64,000 nt of DNA from Gnetum montanum (Eukaryota > Streptophyta > Gnetopsida > Gnetales > Gnetaceae): positions 794,057-858,056 of the forward strand of contig MNCI01015561.1 of assembly GCA_015680685.1 (NCBI GenBank), written 5' to 3'. Of the stretch, positions 46,886 to 57,695 are shown piece after piece. A program made the position numbers and the translations under genes. The notes beneath the pieces are model-generated. The model was given only the letters and a program-made list of their open reading frames with translations, had not been told where the DNA came from and ran no database searches. Positions within the stretch are counted from its first letter, which is position 1, and each line of letters begins with the position of its first letter.

Positions 46886-47087
46886 GCAGATCTTGATGTA
46901 GCTCTATCATTGGGAATTTTTGCATTTTTGTGTATTTTTTGGCTATATGAATTGGGTGGTCATGCTATGTACTTTTATTTATATGAGATAAAATGGAAAT
47001 TTTGCTATATGAAATGTATGATGTATAAAATTTTGCATTTATTTGTTATATGTTTAATGCTAGTGATGCAACAAAGCCATGGTAACT

Positions 47088-47230
47088 ACTAGTTTTAGGC
47101 CATTCCAGGCCATGCGATAAAAGAAAAAGATTGCTAGTTTTAAGCCATGGTGGGCCATGCGATAGTTTAAGGCCTTTTCAAGCCATCCATTGAAAGGAAA
47201 AAAACTACCAATTTAGGTCATAATGGGCCA
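47088..47230. repeat. Minisatellite block near the donor end of the Y intron
   Basis: Three to four units of the form 'TAGTTTTAGGCCATGGTGGGCCATG', related to those at 33335, 37301 and 41338. Confidence 0.7.
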
Positions 47231-47507
47231 TGTATTTTCGTAGTTTTTGAATTTTACGATTTTTATGCATTTTCATGTTTTTATGTGTAAACTAACTACT
47301 AAAAAGTAAATAGGAAAAAACATAAATTTAATGAAAATGCACAAAAAAAAGAAATATATGTATAATATAGGCAAAGAATGTAAAATGCAAACAACCAAGC
47401 TAATGTAAAACATAAACAAAATGCAAACAAGCAAAGTATGTAGAAGTGGGAGCAGGCAGGTACCTGGCGCACTTTGGACCAAGGGGATGCCTTAGTCATG
47501 TACTTAC

Positions 47508-48130
47508 TTCCTAATCCAATGTGGATTAGGGACCACATAGGGCTTCGATGTTACTATACGGTACTCTCCTTAACCTTTGTTAGCTATGTCGAAGGGCAAT
47601 TCTACCCACAAAGCTTCCTCCGGGAGGTCAAGGGCTCCTCTTGACTCCTCAGGTTGGTTTGCTTTATGCATTTCACCCTCATCCTTCATGAGAGGAATAT
47701 CATTGGGGAATTCCACCTCTGACCCTTGTTCAACATCAATGTTGCTAATGGTCAGAGGGGCTACATTATCACCATAAATGATAACCTCTCCCCCTTCATA
47801 TGGAAGGTTGATTTCTTGATAAATAAGGGAGAAGATGGTCCGCAGCTGGGCTAACTAGGGCCTACCTAAGATAAGGTTGAAACCAAGCATCTTCTTAATT
47901 AAAATGAATTCTACGATGGTGGGGAATTTCTCCCTTTCCACAAAGGCATTTTTGACTATTCCCCTTACAACAATATGCAAACTGTTAAAGGATTTTACAC
48001 ATGTTGTCTTTGTTGGTTTGATTTGGTCAGCAAGGCCTAGCTTATCGATGACTATGTATGGGATGACATTGGTTGTCACCCTGTTGTTGACATGCACCCT
48101 ACAGATTTTTCACTACCCCACATAGATGGT
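47508..48130 (-). pseudogene. Aspartic protease of Y (end of pol exon 1)
   Basis: It reads 'VHVNNRVTTNVIPYIVIDKL', 'SLHIVVRGIVKNAFV' and 'LGFNLILGRP', then the linker 'LRTIFSLIYQEINLPYEGGE' and '...NPHWIRK' up to the splice donor. The LGRP motif is typical. The catalytic triplet reads NNR where DGG/DNG is expected, so the Asp is lost (Asp to Asn). One TAG follows LGRP. The frame after that stop is open to about 47570, which suggests a recent-looking reading frame by the standards of this window. Confidence 0.75.
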
Positions 48131-49058
48131 GATAACCATTAGCATAATAATTACTTGACCCTTCTTAGGGTCCACCTTGATTGCCTCATCATGAAATGCT
48201 AAGGGCATTGAACTCGATTCCTGCAAGGGAGGAGGCAACATCATAGCATGGATGGATTGTTCATCCACTGAGATGTTCTCCATGATAGGAATAGAGGTCA
48301 ACACATGAATTAATGCTTCACAGTGGGTGGAGGAAGTCATGATCAAATAGTACAAGCTTAAAGTTATGTTTTTTTACCTGAAAGCCTATTTGACTTCTGC
48401 CAATGCATCAAGGAAGTCCTTTCTGCTATCTGCTACTTTGTTGTTGGCCTTCATCTTCTCCATGTGGACCAAGAGACAAATCTCTCATGGAGGAGATTTG
48501 GGCTTTACTTTCCTTGATTGTTTCAAAGCCTCAATGCTCCATTGTTGATCACTTTTCATAGCCTCTTCAATTAGTTGGACCATTAGAACAGAGGACAAGG
48601 GGATGGGCCTTGGTGGGCCTAATGCCCTTTGCTCTTGGTGCTACCTAAGAATTTGATTGATGAGGTACTTGTTGGTCCTTCTAGGTTACCATATTGATTG
48701 CCTGTTGTTGTTGGCTATAGGATGAAGCTTTGGGCAAGCAGGAACTAATGCATTTACCACCACTAGACTCTGGGTAGGTGGGGAGTCTACACATTATGAT
48801 AAAGGGTTATTAGGTTGTTGTTACCGCAACGTGCTATGGGACCTTAACCACAAAGGATGTTACGAGTGCCCAAGGTGGTGCCTTGACAATGAAAGGGATC
48901 CTTGAATTGGTTGAGGATGAGGAGGCCCTAGTATCACTAGAGGGCACATGAACCATGAATGATTCCTACACCAATTGTAAATCATCATCAACACTGATAG
49001 CATTGATGATGTACCCTGTGCCACTTGCTTTGAAAGGATCCTTGTAAACCCCCATTGA
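48131..49058 (-). other. Gag-protease linker of Y
   Basis: Degraded coding sequence between the zinc finger and the protease. It shows no domain of its own but stays in element context (minus strand frames 48355-48113 and others). Confidence 0.5.
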
Positions 49059-51030
49059 TTAGTTTTGAGGGTGCACTAGGTTGGTTACATTAAGGAAAAA
49101 CTCACCCTTATCAATCATGCATTGCATATAATCCTGCAAAGCCATGCAAAAATCTATATCGTGACCCTCCAGTTGGAGATATTGGCAAAATTGATCCAAT
49201 CCAAAATGCTTAGGAACAAGAGGCTTATTTGACAGTGCAGCTGAAGGATTCTTGAGGAGCTTGCAATACCAATCATGCTGCTTGTGAGCATCCTCAGACA
49301 TCTACTTATACTAGATGCATCTAGCATGAAGCAGTTGGTCCAAGAGCTCTAACTACTTAATCAGCAATGGTATGTACTTTAAGTGATCATTACACTCAAA
49401 GTTTGGCCTTGAGGCAGCTAGTTCCATGGCTACCAATGATGAAAACTAATTGTTAGTCATAGTGCTAGAGCCAAACACCTTATTATTGGTTGGGGCCTTG
49501 GGTGGCTTGGCCATTAGTTTGGCATTGTTTAGCTTAGCCTCGTTGGCCACCGTTGTGATAGTTGTAGTTGCCTACTTGCCTTTGTCCTTGGTCTTTTCTT
49601 TCTTTGCATGCAAATTTTTATAGGCCACATAGGCTAGATCCTTAATATCCTTCACCACATCCTAAATGCTCTTGGTTTGAGAAAATTCTTGGCTCAAGGA
49701 TTATGAGGCAAGGTAATACAGCTTCACCTTAATGAAGTTGTTCATTACCCCCCTTGAAAATGGTCAATAAGTATGTCTCATGATAGGTTCATAGATCTCA
49801 TTAAGTAATGCCTTGCATTGCTAAACAAATTTTTGCATGGGCTCTAAGTGGCCCTACTTAACTTGCATCAACTAATCCAGGGTTGCCTCAAGCTTCAAGT
49901 TATACTTGAAGCATGTGATGAGTTGGGTGAGCAACTCCTCCAAAGAATACATGGAGGCCCTGAGGAGTGCGCGGTACCAATCTACCACCTTGCTGATCAA
50001 GGACATGGCAAACACATAGATGATTACATGTGGCCATGCCTTTAGTAGAAGGTATTTAGACTAGAATGTCACTAGATGGGCATTAGGATCCCTTCACTAT
50101 TGTACTTGGTGAATTGGGGTAATGGAACCTGATGGATAGTGCCAATGGTGAAACTACAGGACTGATCGAATCATCCTAGTAAAAGTTCATCACATGAATG
50201 GTTTCAGAGGAGGCAACCTTAAGCCACTTGACCTCTTTGGTGAGGCTTTGGATTAGCTAGAATGCTTGATCTAAGCCTAGTGTGATTGTAGCAGAATGCG
50301 TGGGTTATGCTACCTATTGTGATTTTTGTGTGGCACATGACCTAGCTTTAGGTTTTGTGACCACACGCGATGCTTGTTGCCTGGGCTATGCCATGGACAC
50401 AGCAACTAGGCCCCACCACATGTTTTTGGGCGAGGCCATTGTGAAGGATGCCAACATGATAGGTGGAACAAATGATGCTTAAGTTAGGTGTGGCAAGGGA
50501 ATGTGCACAATGTGCACATAGGGTTGCATAGGTGCAACGATTACTAGTACAAAAGGCTGAATAGACTGAACAAGCTAAGTAGGCTACATAGTTTGCGGAG
50601 GTATGACAAAGAGCAAGCTGAAAGGAAAGCTAAAAGGAAATGCCACATCCTGGCACATCTACTATGTTTGATGGTTAGCCACCATAGGTGTTGACCTAGG
50701 TGGTGACACTTGGCTGACAATTATCTCTAAAAAGATAGATGAGTGGAACTATGGAGGCATAGAAGCAAAGGTTGTCTATTGGAACAAGGTATGGAATGAG
50801 TTATCATGCTTAGATCAAGCTTCAAACTCACCCAGCTCCTCCTACAGGGGCTCCTCATAGTTGGTTGCTGCATCATGGCTGAGGTTACAAATGAGGTTGT
50901 CCATCATCCACTGGTAGGGCTCCATGAGCATAATAAAGTTCATAGTAGAAGGAAACCATTTCATCCCATTTCGATGTGTGAGCTCAAAACTACATTTGGC
51001 TTTCATTTCTTGGTAGTCTACATACACACC
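49059..51030 (-). pseudogene. Gag of Y with zinc finger
   Basis: The capsid domain (about 50100-49650) reads 'DPNAHLVTF', 'KVVDWYRALLRASMYSLEEL', 'LITCFKYNLKLEATLDQ'-like sequence with TAG at the last Gln, 'KALLNEIYEPIMRHTY' and 'MNNFIKVKLYYLAS'. This is the retrotransposon-gag pattern of Tat elements. Near 49190-49100 'FCQYLQLEGHDIDFCMALQD' has the Cys/His spacing of the Tat Gag zinc finger. The N-terminal part (51030-50150) is Pro/Gln-rich and poorly conserved. Many stops, nearly all TAG. Confidence 0.75.
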
Positions 51031-51574
51031 TACCTAAAGCTTCATGCAAATGAAGTTATATTGCTTGTCATTGAGTATCATGAACTTGGGAGGTAGGTTG
51101 TGTAGCCTAAAAGATTACCTCTATTCTACTAGAACAAGACCTCTAGCTCTAAAAAGTTCAATTTGCATCTCTTGCTGAACAAGCTAGAGAACAACCATGC
51201 TTGAAATAGAGGTTAAAGGCTACTCAGGATTCATGATGCAAAAGTTGTTGTTGGCAAAAGGTAGAAAGAGGCTAACTTTACTAACTATGAAAAAATAGCT
51301 AAGTATAAAACTATTGAAAATGGCTACTATACAAGTACAGAAAAATGACCAAGTATAAATTGCTACAAAAATGGCTAACTCTGGGACTACACTCACTATG
51401 TTGTGAGCTAACTACACTCTCCTAAGTGCCTAGAATTTAGCTAAGTGTTTGATGTAAGCTCTAGTGATTATCAAGCAAGGTTCCAGGGGAACTAACAATA
51501 GGGACCTATCTACACAAGGGTGTAGAGAGCACTCAAGGAAACAACTAAGGGAGGCTAAAGAAGGAAAAGGCAAA

Positions 51575-51592
51575 GGTCCTCCTTTAGCACTA
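51575..51592 (-). other. Primer binding site of Y
   Basis: Minus strand TAGTGCTAAAGGAGGACC is a degraded copy of the E1/E2 site TGGYGCTAAAAGGAGGG, at the right place upstream of gag. Confidence 0.55.
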
Positions 51593-51603
51593 GAAAACTA
51601 TAG

Positions 51604-53250
51604 TGACCAAAAATGTCAAAGGCTAGAATGGTACACCAAGAGGTCTATGGTTGTACAGCCTTGACCTTGCATCCATGTGAGGGCTTGTTGGAAAACAAAG
51701 GTAGGGTGCCCAAAACAGTCTTCTTGATCAAAGTGAGACTTATGGGATGTTATGATGAATGAATGGTAGGGATTTGCACAATGTTTGCAACATCCACAAT
51801 GTTTACGGGGGTGAGCATAGTCAAGGTTTTTGATGTAAAATGAGGGTACAAATTTGTGAATATGTGCAAAAATGACAAAAAATTCAAGTATAATGTTGAA
51901 ATGCTAGAGAGAATGCTAAAAATATGCAAGATGTGAGCGAGAGAGAAAGTGGCACCACCCCAAATGAGGGGAGTATAGTTAACTGCAAAGAGAAGGTAAG
52001 AAGGTACACAATGTACAAATAGGCATTATAGGCAACATAGTCACAGTCTTAGGGCATCTAGGCTATGTAGACTAACATCCGTCATGAAATCTAGGCCTAT
52101 CAGGTTGGCTTCCATGGTGTCTTGCAAGCAATGATGGGCTGTGGTGTGCTAGACAATGTACTACAGTGTTGTGGTATCCCAAAGTTTACCAAAATGTGAA
52201 GTGTGCTCAAGTGCCAAATGTCAAAATGCAAATTGGATGCAAGAGTTGCCAACCCCTAAAGCATGAAGCACTAGGGTATTTATAGGCATAGGGTTAGTGT
52301 GAACCATATATTGGGCTCCATGTGGCATAGGGGTAGTTGGGACTATGCTAGCCCCATCTATGCTCCCACTGAAGAAAATGGTGTTCTACTGGTGCACTCC
52401 AATGGATCCTATGAGACTATTAGACTATAGCTTCACTATGAAGACTGCCTATGCAAGTGCTAAATAGACTGCAATGTACTTGAAAATAATGCAAAATAGT
52501 GTAGTTTGAAGACTAAACTCCGAGACTATGCTACCCACTCTCTCAAGTGGTGTCAAGTGTAGGTACAATTTTGGGACAAATGGGGGATGAAAAAGAAATG
52601 AAAATTGCTAATCTTACTTGTCAAAGGAATGTTAGAGCTAAGATGAAGGCCTGTGCTAAGTTCTAGAGGCAATTCTACTTGACTATGCTAACTACACTCT
52701 AGAGCGTAGTCCAACAGTTAGAAAAAATTCTTGCCAAAGTGGTGTCCCCATGTAAACTACACTGACTATGCTCTAGACCATAGTCCTAGCAATGGAAAGC
52801 ATAGTCTAGTAGTTAGAAATTTTTTCAAACTATTTCTTGCATCCTAACCAAGCTTGATAGCTTCTAGCTTGGCACTTAGACAAATATGCAAAAATAGCCA
52901 CTAGTGTGCTAACTACACTGACTATGCTCTAAAGCATAGTCTTGGTAAGGAGAGTGTAGTCCCATCCTTAAAAAATTTTGCAATTACTATCAACACTTGA
53001 AAAATTTTGCAAATCTACACTATTTGTGTCAACTATGCTAGCTACACTCTAGAGCATAGTCTTAGCAATGAGGAGAGTACTCTCAACACTTAGAAAAATT
53101 TACCAAGTTTTGACACTTAGAAAAATTTGTAGTTGAAACCCAAGAGCCCAAATTTGGTGGTGTTTCACTTATATTTTTCAAGTTTAACCAAAGTCAATGC
53201 TGGTTAATAGCTACATTGATGAGGCCTCATCGATAAGGCCTCCTTGATGC
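51604..53250 (-). repeat. 5' LTR region of Y
   Basis: It begins (plus strand TGACC) just beyond the primer site. The outer limit is unknown; 53250 is a working boundary. It is noncoding and contains the hairpin array at 52680-53130. A GAGGCCTCATCGATAAGGCC segment at 53221-53240 resembles repeats at 56805-56875 and may belong to the neighbouring element instead. Confidence 0.45.
52680..53130. repeat. Degenerate array with palindromic ACTATGCTCTAGAGCATAGT motifs
   Basis: About four units of 70-155 bp, each with 'AACTACACTxxCTATGCTCTAGAGCATAGTC' and a following 'TTAGAAAAATTT'. Near-perfect 22-bp palindromes lie at 52764-52785 and 52920-52941 (one mismatch pair each). Such dyads could form hairpins. 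Confidence 0.75.
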
Positions 53251-53759
53251 AGTGCTTACATTTTATATATATCATTGAGCACTTAGGAATTTTTTGTTAT
53301 TTGCTCATAACACATGGGGAGCTTTTGCAATTTTTTAGAGCCCAAAGCCTTCTAGAGCTCATAACTTTCCAACCATTTGTCCAAATCACTCCATTTTTCA
53401 TCCCTACACTTACTGAAGGTAAGATCTTTATTGTGGGGGCCACAAACCTTAAGGTTTCTAATGAAAATTTTTGAAAATTTTTCCAACTCCCCCAAGGGTT
53501 AATAACCTCAAAAATATATAAACATCAACTTTTTTGACAATTAACCCTTCCAATGACCTTCAAGATGATTTATTAATGGATAACACATAAATAAACTCAT
53601 AATTGGAGTAATTAAATCAGCCATAATCACAACTTAGCCAAAGTGTAACTATCCTTAAAAGATAAAGATATCCTAATTACTTTAATGTTACACAATGATT
53701 GTTAACCCATGGTCTTATTGTGATTATATATGGCACCAAAATAGAAATGCTTGCAGGAA
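53251..53759. other. Noncoding sequence
   Basis: No gene supported. An open frame (53244-53474) lacks motifs. Confidence 0.45.
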
Positions 53760-56500
53760 GGAGAACCCTCTCAACCACAGGTGAAGTAGCCCAAAGCTAG
53801 AAGGGGCCAACAAGAACAAGTCCAAGAACCACTAGAGGCAACCCATGCAATGGGACCTCTTTGTGAGGAGTCAAAAGTGGAATCTATCTAATAAATTCTA
53901 GAAGAAGAAGTGTTGATTGAATAATCATAGTGAGGAAAAGTGCTTGGACTTGCACCAAGGCTTGAGGTTACTTTTACTCAAGCCTGCCTAGACATCATCA
54001 AGTCTTGAGAGACCCAATAATCAGTTCTTCAAGAGATCAACTTTGGGCCATTCCTTGAAAAAGATCTAGTGGATGTCAAAACTCAAGTACAAACCTCTTC
54101 CATGTGGCCAATAATCACATCTAGTGGGGAGTGGTACATGGGAGAGATATATCTCTTCTAGGGTAATTAAAGGCTAGAGTTCATTGTCAAAATCAAGGAC
54201 ATTCAAGTGTCCTACTCAGCACAAGCTATTGCACAAACACTTAGGTTTCTTGATACTAGGACATAGTTGGTAGAGCTATCCATGAAAGATGATCCTAAAG
54301 CCGAGAGGGAGTGGACCCAGTGATGCTACAGGGTTAACTATAAGGAGTATGGTGTGCTCACACAGGTGAAGCGAATTTATTTCAAAATTGTAGCCTATCA
54401 CCTCAATCCAATGGTGAGGCCAAGCAAGGTAACTACCTTCTTTGCCTAAGCATGTGCCACTCTAAGTAGAAAATTTCATTTCAACCTTCCACAATTGATC
54501 TACTTAGAGGTCAAAAAGTGCTTCAAGGAAAATGAACGTGGAAGGAAAATCCTACCCTTTCCATGCCTCATCCAAAAACTCTACAAAAGGACAAGCGTTA
54601 TTCACTACTCCAACAATACCATCAGGCATGCTCCTTTGGCCTCATGGTCTAAGATAATGAAAGATAAAATGTTAGCAATTATCTAAGAAGAGGAGCAGCT
54701 ACCACCACCATCCACTCAAGAAACAATGTTGAAGGCTCATGCAACCATTGAGCATTTGCACAAAATTTGAGAACAGCTCTTGAGTGAACAAGAGTAACAT
54801 GCAAGAATGAGTGGGGTAGATCCATCTGTGTACTAATCAACAATGAGTCACCTTAATGAGGTGGCTTGAATAGTTATCTAGATGGAGAGGGGTGGACCAA
54901 TCTTCTCTACCCAATGAACATCGTTGCCTATGAGATCGGATCCTAACACTCGGGAGGTGACGATGTCTTCATCTCAACATCATCTCTTCCCAAAAATCTC
55001 TAGGAATGTTGCCACTTTCTCAGTGCATTTAGAGAAATGCAAAAGGGGCAATTGTCTTGGTAATGCAATAGCAAGGGTAGGAAACAACAATTGAAGTGAT
55101 TGCTAAACATGTCGTTGAAGCATTGAATGCATCCCCAATGTCTATACTAGATGTATCAGCACTTCAAGAAGTGTAGACATCTACAGGCATGATCAATGAA
55201 AACATAAATGTAACCCAGCATGAAGAATTATTGGAAAACTAGTGAGAATCAAGCAATTAACTTCGAACATCTTTGATTTTCCAGAATACATCACTGTAAC
55301 CTAGTTGAAGTTGCTAAATTTAAGGGATAAATGCATCATTTTGGAGGGGCAACTATAAATGACTCAAGAATGAAATCAATGCTTGGCTATGGAGGTTGCC
55401 AAACTATGTTCCTGACTTGCAGATCCTACAATCCTTAGTCCAACAATAATAAGAGATGAAGCTTTCAATCAGCTTCAAGAATGATTCCAAAAGGTTAAGA
55501 AGGAGGTAATTATAACCATCTTCAACAAATCCATAGTTGAAGCCAAAACATATTCAATTTAGAAGGACTTCGCATAGATGTGTTAGGAGAACGAGATCTT
55601 GATTGCATAGAATCATTTCCTATGAAATGTTGATGCTTAGAAGGACCAAATGCAAGAATTTATTCATCAACAGTAGGAGCAACTTGCCATGGTAAACACT
55701 AAATTAAGGAGATTAGCTACAAAAAATCAAAATCTTTCAATGGAGGAAGTGTGTGCCTTGTGTCAAAAGTCTACCATCAAGATCATCACTTAGAAGAATG
55801 AGGTCCTCAAGTTTGAAAAAGTGAAGACCAGGTTGGCTTACAAAAGAAAATCAATGAAAAACATGTTCAGATGACAAAGGCAAAAATGAATGAAGTTTTC
55901 CAATAACTCTAACAAGGAAGAGAAATGTGATAGTCCATTGTTGATGGGATTAATGCCTACAACAAAATGAACATCTACTTTAAGGAGTTGCAAATTGAAG
56001 AAATGATAAAATATATGGAGTTGGCCAATCTCTACTATGCAAACTTGGCAATGCTGACTACCAAACAGCCGCAGTTAGAGTTGGAAAAAGAAGTGGCTAG
56101 CTTGTATTTGTTATACGAGGTAGAGTTCAAGCACCACAAAGACACTAAGAAGAAGCTTGAGATTGCAAACATTAAACTTGAAGTTCTTAAATCATGGTTC
56201 AGAGATTAGTGATTAATCATTGAGAACCTAGCCAAATGGATGAATGACTATCAAGAGTTGAAGGACATAGTCAAGGCATTCGACATTGAACACAAACAGT
56301 TTGCTACCTAGTTCGTCAACACAAATGAGTTATTTCTAGCAATCCCGTGTTCCTAGGATGTGCCTATTGCAACCCACATTGGTGAAGCTACATGGACAAT
56401 GCATGATCCTAGAAGTATAAAAGAGAAAATGAAAGCACTGTTGGATGCTTTTTGCCTTCTACTTGAAGTTGCAATAGTAGCAGGATAGTCATGGCTACCT
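53760..56500 (+). pseudogene. Envelope-like / plant transposon protein with coiled-coil tail
   Basis: A single interrupted plus-strand frame. The N-terminal part is Gln/Glu-rich. The core reads 'FIVKIKDIQVSYSAQAIAQT' (about 54180-54240), 'YFKIVAYHLNPMVRPSKVTT' and 'ILPFPCLIQKLYKRTSVI' (54546-54599). This follows the plant envelope-like/transposon-protein pattern 'VxGxxVxxSxxxIxxxLxxxD ... FPxLIxxLCxxxxV'. From 55600 to 56220 the sequence is heptad-rich and Lys/Glu-rich ('MIKYMELANLYYANLAML', 'YEVEFKHHKDTKKKLEIANI'), suggesting a long coiled coil. More than twenty stops, mostly TAG, interrupt it. The family name is inferred from motif memory. Confidence 0.5.
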
Positions 56501-56769
56501 CAACCACCATCACCTAGGACTGTCCAATCTTATCCACTACACTTCATGCCATCAAGGAATGTGCTATTCAATTTTGAAGAGTTGTATCATGGTGTTCAAT
56601 TTTGTGTCTTGAACACCATCATTTTTTGTAATGTGTTGATCCGTACACCTAGGTACTCCATTTTTTGTCAAGTTAGTCAATTTATTTTGTTTGTGAAAAG
56701 TTAATCAACAATCCCATACCTTTCCACTTTTGTAAAAGAACTCGAGGATGATTTTTCATTCAATCATAG

Positions 56770-57695
56770 GGGTATGATGAGTTTCTTTCAATTGGTTGCA
56801 TCGACGAGGCCTCATCTGCTAGGCCTCATCAACAAGGCCTAGTCGACACATCTTATCATGCGTCAATGAGGCCCTATCGACATAGTCTTGCTTTTTTACT
56901 ATAAATATGCATCTACCAGCTACATTTATGGCATAAGAAATTGTAGTTACAATAAATATTTTGCAGTTTTTCCATTTGAAAGTTAGAATTTTCTCCCAAG
57001 TGCCTGCAGTAGGAGTCATTGAGTGTACGAATCTTTATTTGAGCATTGTTATACCTAAGCATGACAATGTATGTAGCAATAAAGACAAGCTTTTTGATAA
57101 ACCTTGCAACACTTTGGATAGATTAAATATCTTGTTTATGAATTTAATGTTTTCAATTATTTATTTAATGCTTTCCATTATTTATTAAATTTTTCAAGTA
57201 ATTAAGTTAATGCAACAATTAAGCAAGATAGATCAAACACATAAGTACAACCACTTCAAGCATAACACATATTCACATGGTAATCCTAGCAACGTTATTG
57301 CTTGGTATGCCCAGTAGTGTAGCACTTGGTCACCCAACAGTGGATATGTGGGTTCAAGACTTGTACTAAAAGTGGGATCGGATGCATATGTTAGGATTAG
57401 TTAGATGCTAGTTACTTAGTTAATTTAAATTAGTTAATCCAATCACTTTTATCTTCCTTTGAGCACTAAAATCATAAAATAAAAAATGATAAAAATCATA
57501 TGCCTCAATTACACTTAACCATACCAATGTACATCACAAGTATAATTGGGAAGACAACAATTGACCTTAAGGCAAGATTCACTTTATAGAACACTAGTGC
57601 ACTGAAAATGATAAAGTCCACAGAATTCAACCAGATCACACATGAATTCTTTGTGGTTCGTATGGTTGGGCATAGGGATAACTTTCCACTCATCA
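56770..57695 (+). repeat. LTR-like end following the envelope-like ORF
   Basis: Its last part runs parallel to the LTR at 60623-61476 in landmark order: an AT-rich 'TTATTTAATxxTTTCxxTTATT' region, 'CTTGGTxxxCxxAGTxGT', and the ending 'CCAGATCACACATGAA...CACTCATCA' (57695) against 'CCGGATCATGCGTGAA...CACTCATCA' (61476). A TATA-like CTATAAATATGC lies at 56900. No primer site follows, so it may be a 3' LTR closing the element that encodes the envelope-like ORF. The start is uncertain. Confidence 0.45.
56805..56875. repeat. AGGCCTCATC short repeats
   Basis: Four spaced copies of GAGGCCTCATC-like words separated by about 17 bases, with GTCGAC/ATCGAC between. A two-copy version is at 53218-53245. 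Confidence 0.7.

Larger units (their letters stand above)
41201..47507 (-). other. Putative 6.3-kb intron of Y between protease and RT
   Basis: On the minus strand the donor is AGGAA|GTAAGTACATG (intron starts 47507) and the acceptor is TTTTTCTAGTTGCTTTTGTAG (split at the TAG ending at 41201) followed by GATTATTAC. Splicing joins '...NPHWIRK' to 'IITRSLNMTTYEH' with the codon AA|G kept and the pol frame preserved. Ogre elements are known to have an intron at this place. Inside lie two minisatellite blocks, a noncoding region and a plus-strand multi-exon gene remnant. Splicing is inferred from sequence only. Confidence 0.6.
37198..51602 (-). mobile_element. Tat/Ogre-like gypsy element Y with intron and antisense gene
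   Basis: The minus-strand order is primer site (51592), gag, protease, putative 6.3-kb intron, RT, RNase H, second RNase H, integrase, 3' UTR minisatellite and purine tract (37203-37215). The domain order after RT is the Tat order. An intron separating protease from RT is a known feature of Ogre elements. What is unusual is the multi-exon gene on the opposite strand inside that intron. All coding parts carry stops. The left LTR was not found; the right LTR begins near 51604. Confidence 0.8.

Noticed and set aside
52764-52941. Terminators or tRNA-like hairpins
   Set aside because: The palindromes have no loop/stem arrangement of tRNA and no T-run typical of bacterial terminators; they belong to a degenerate repeat array.
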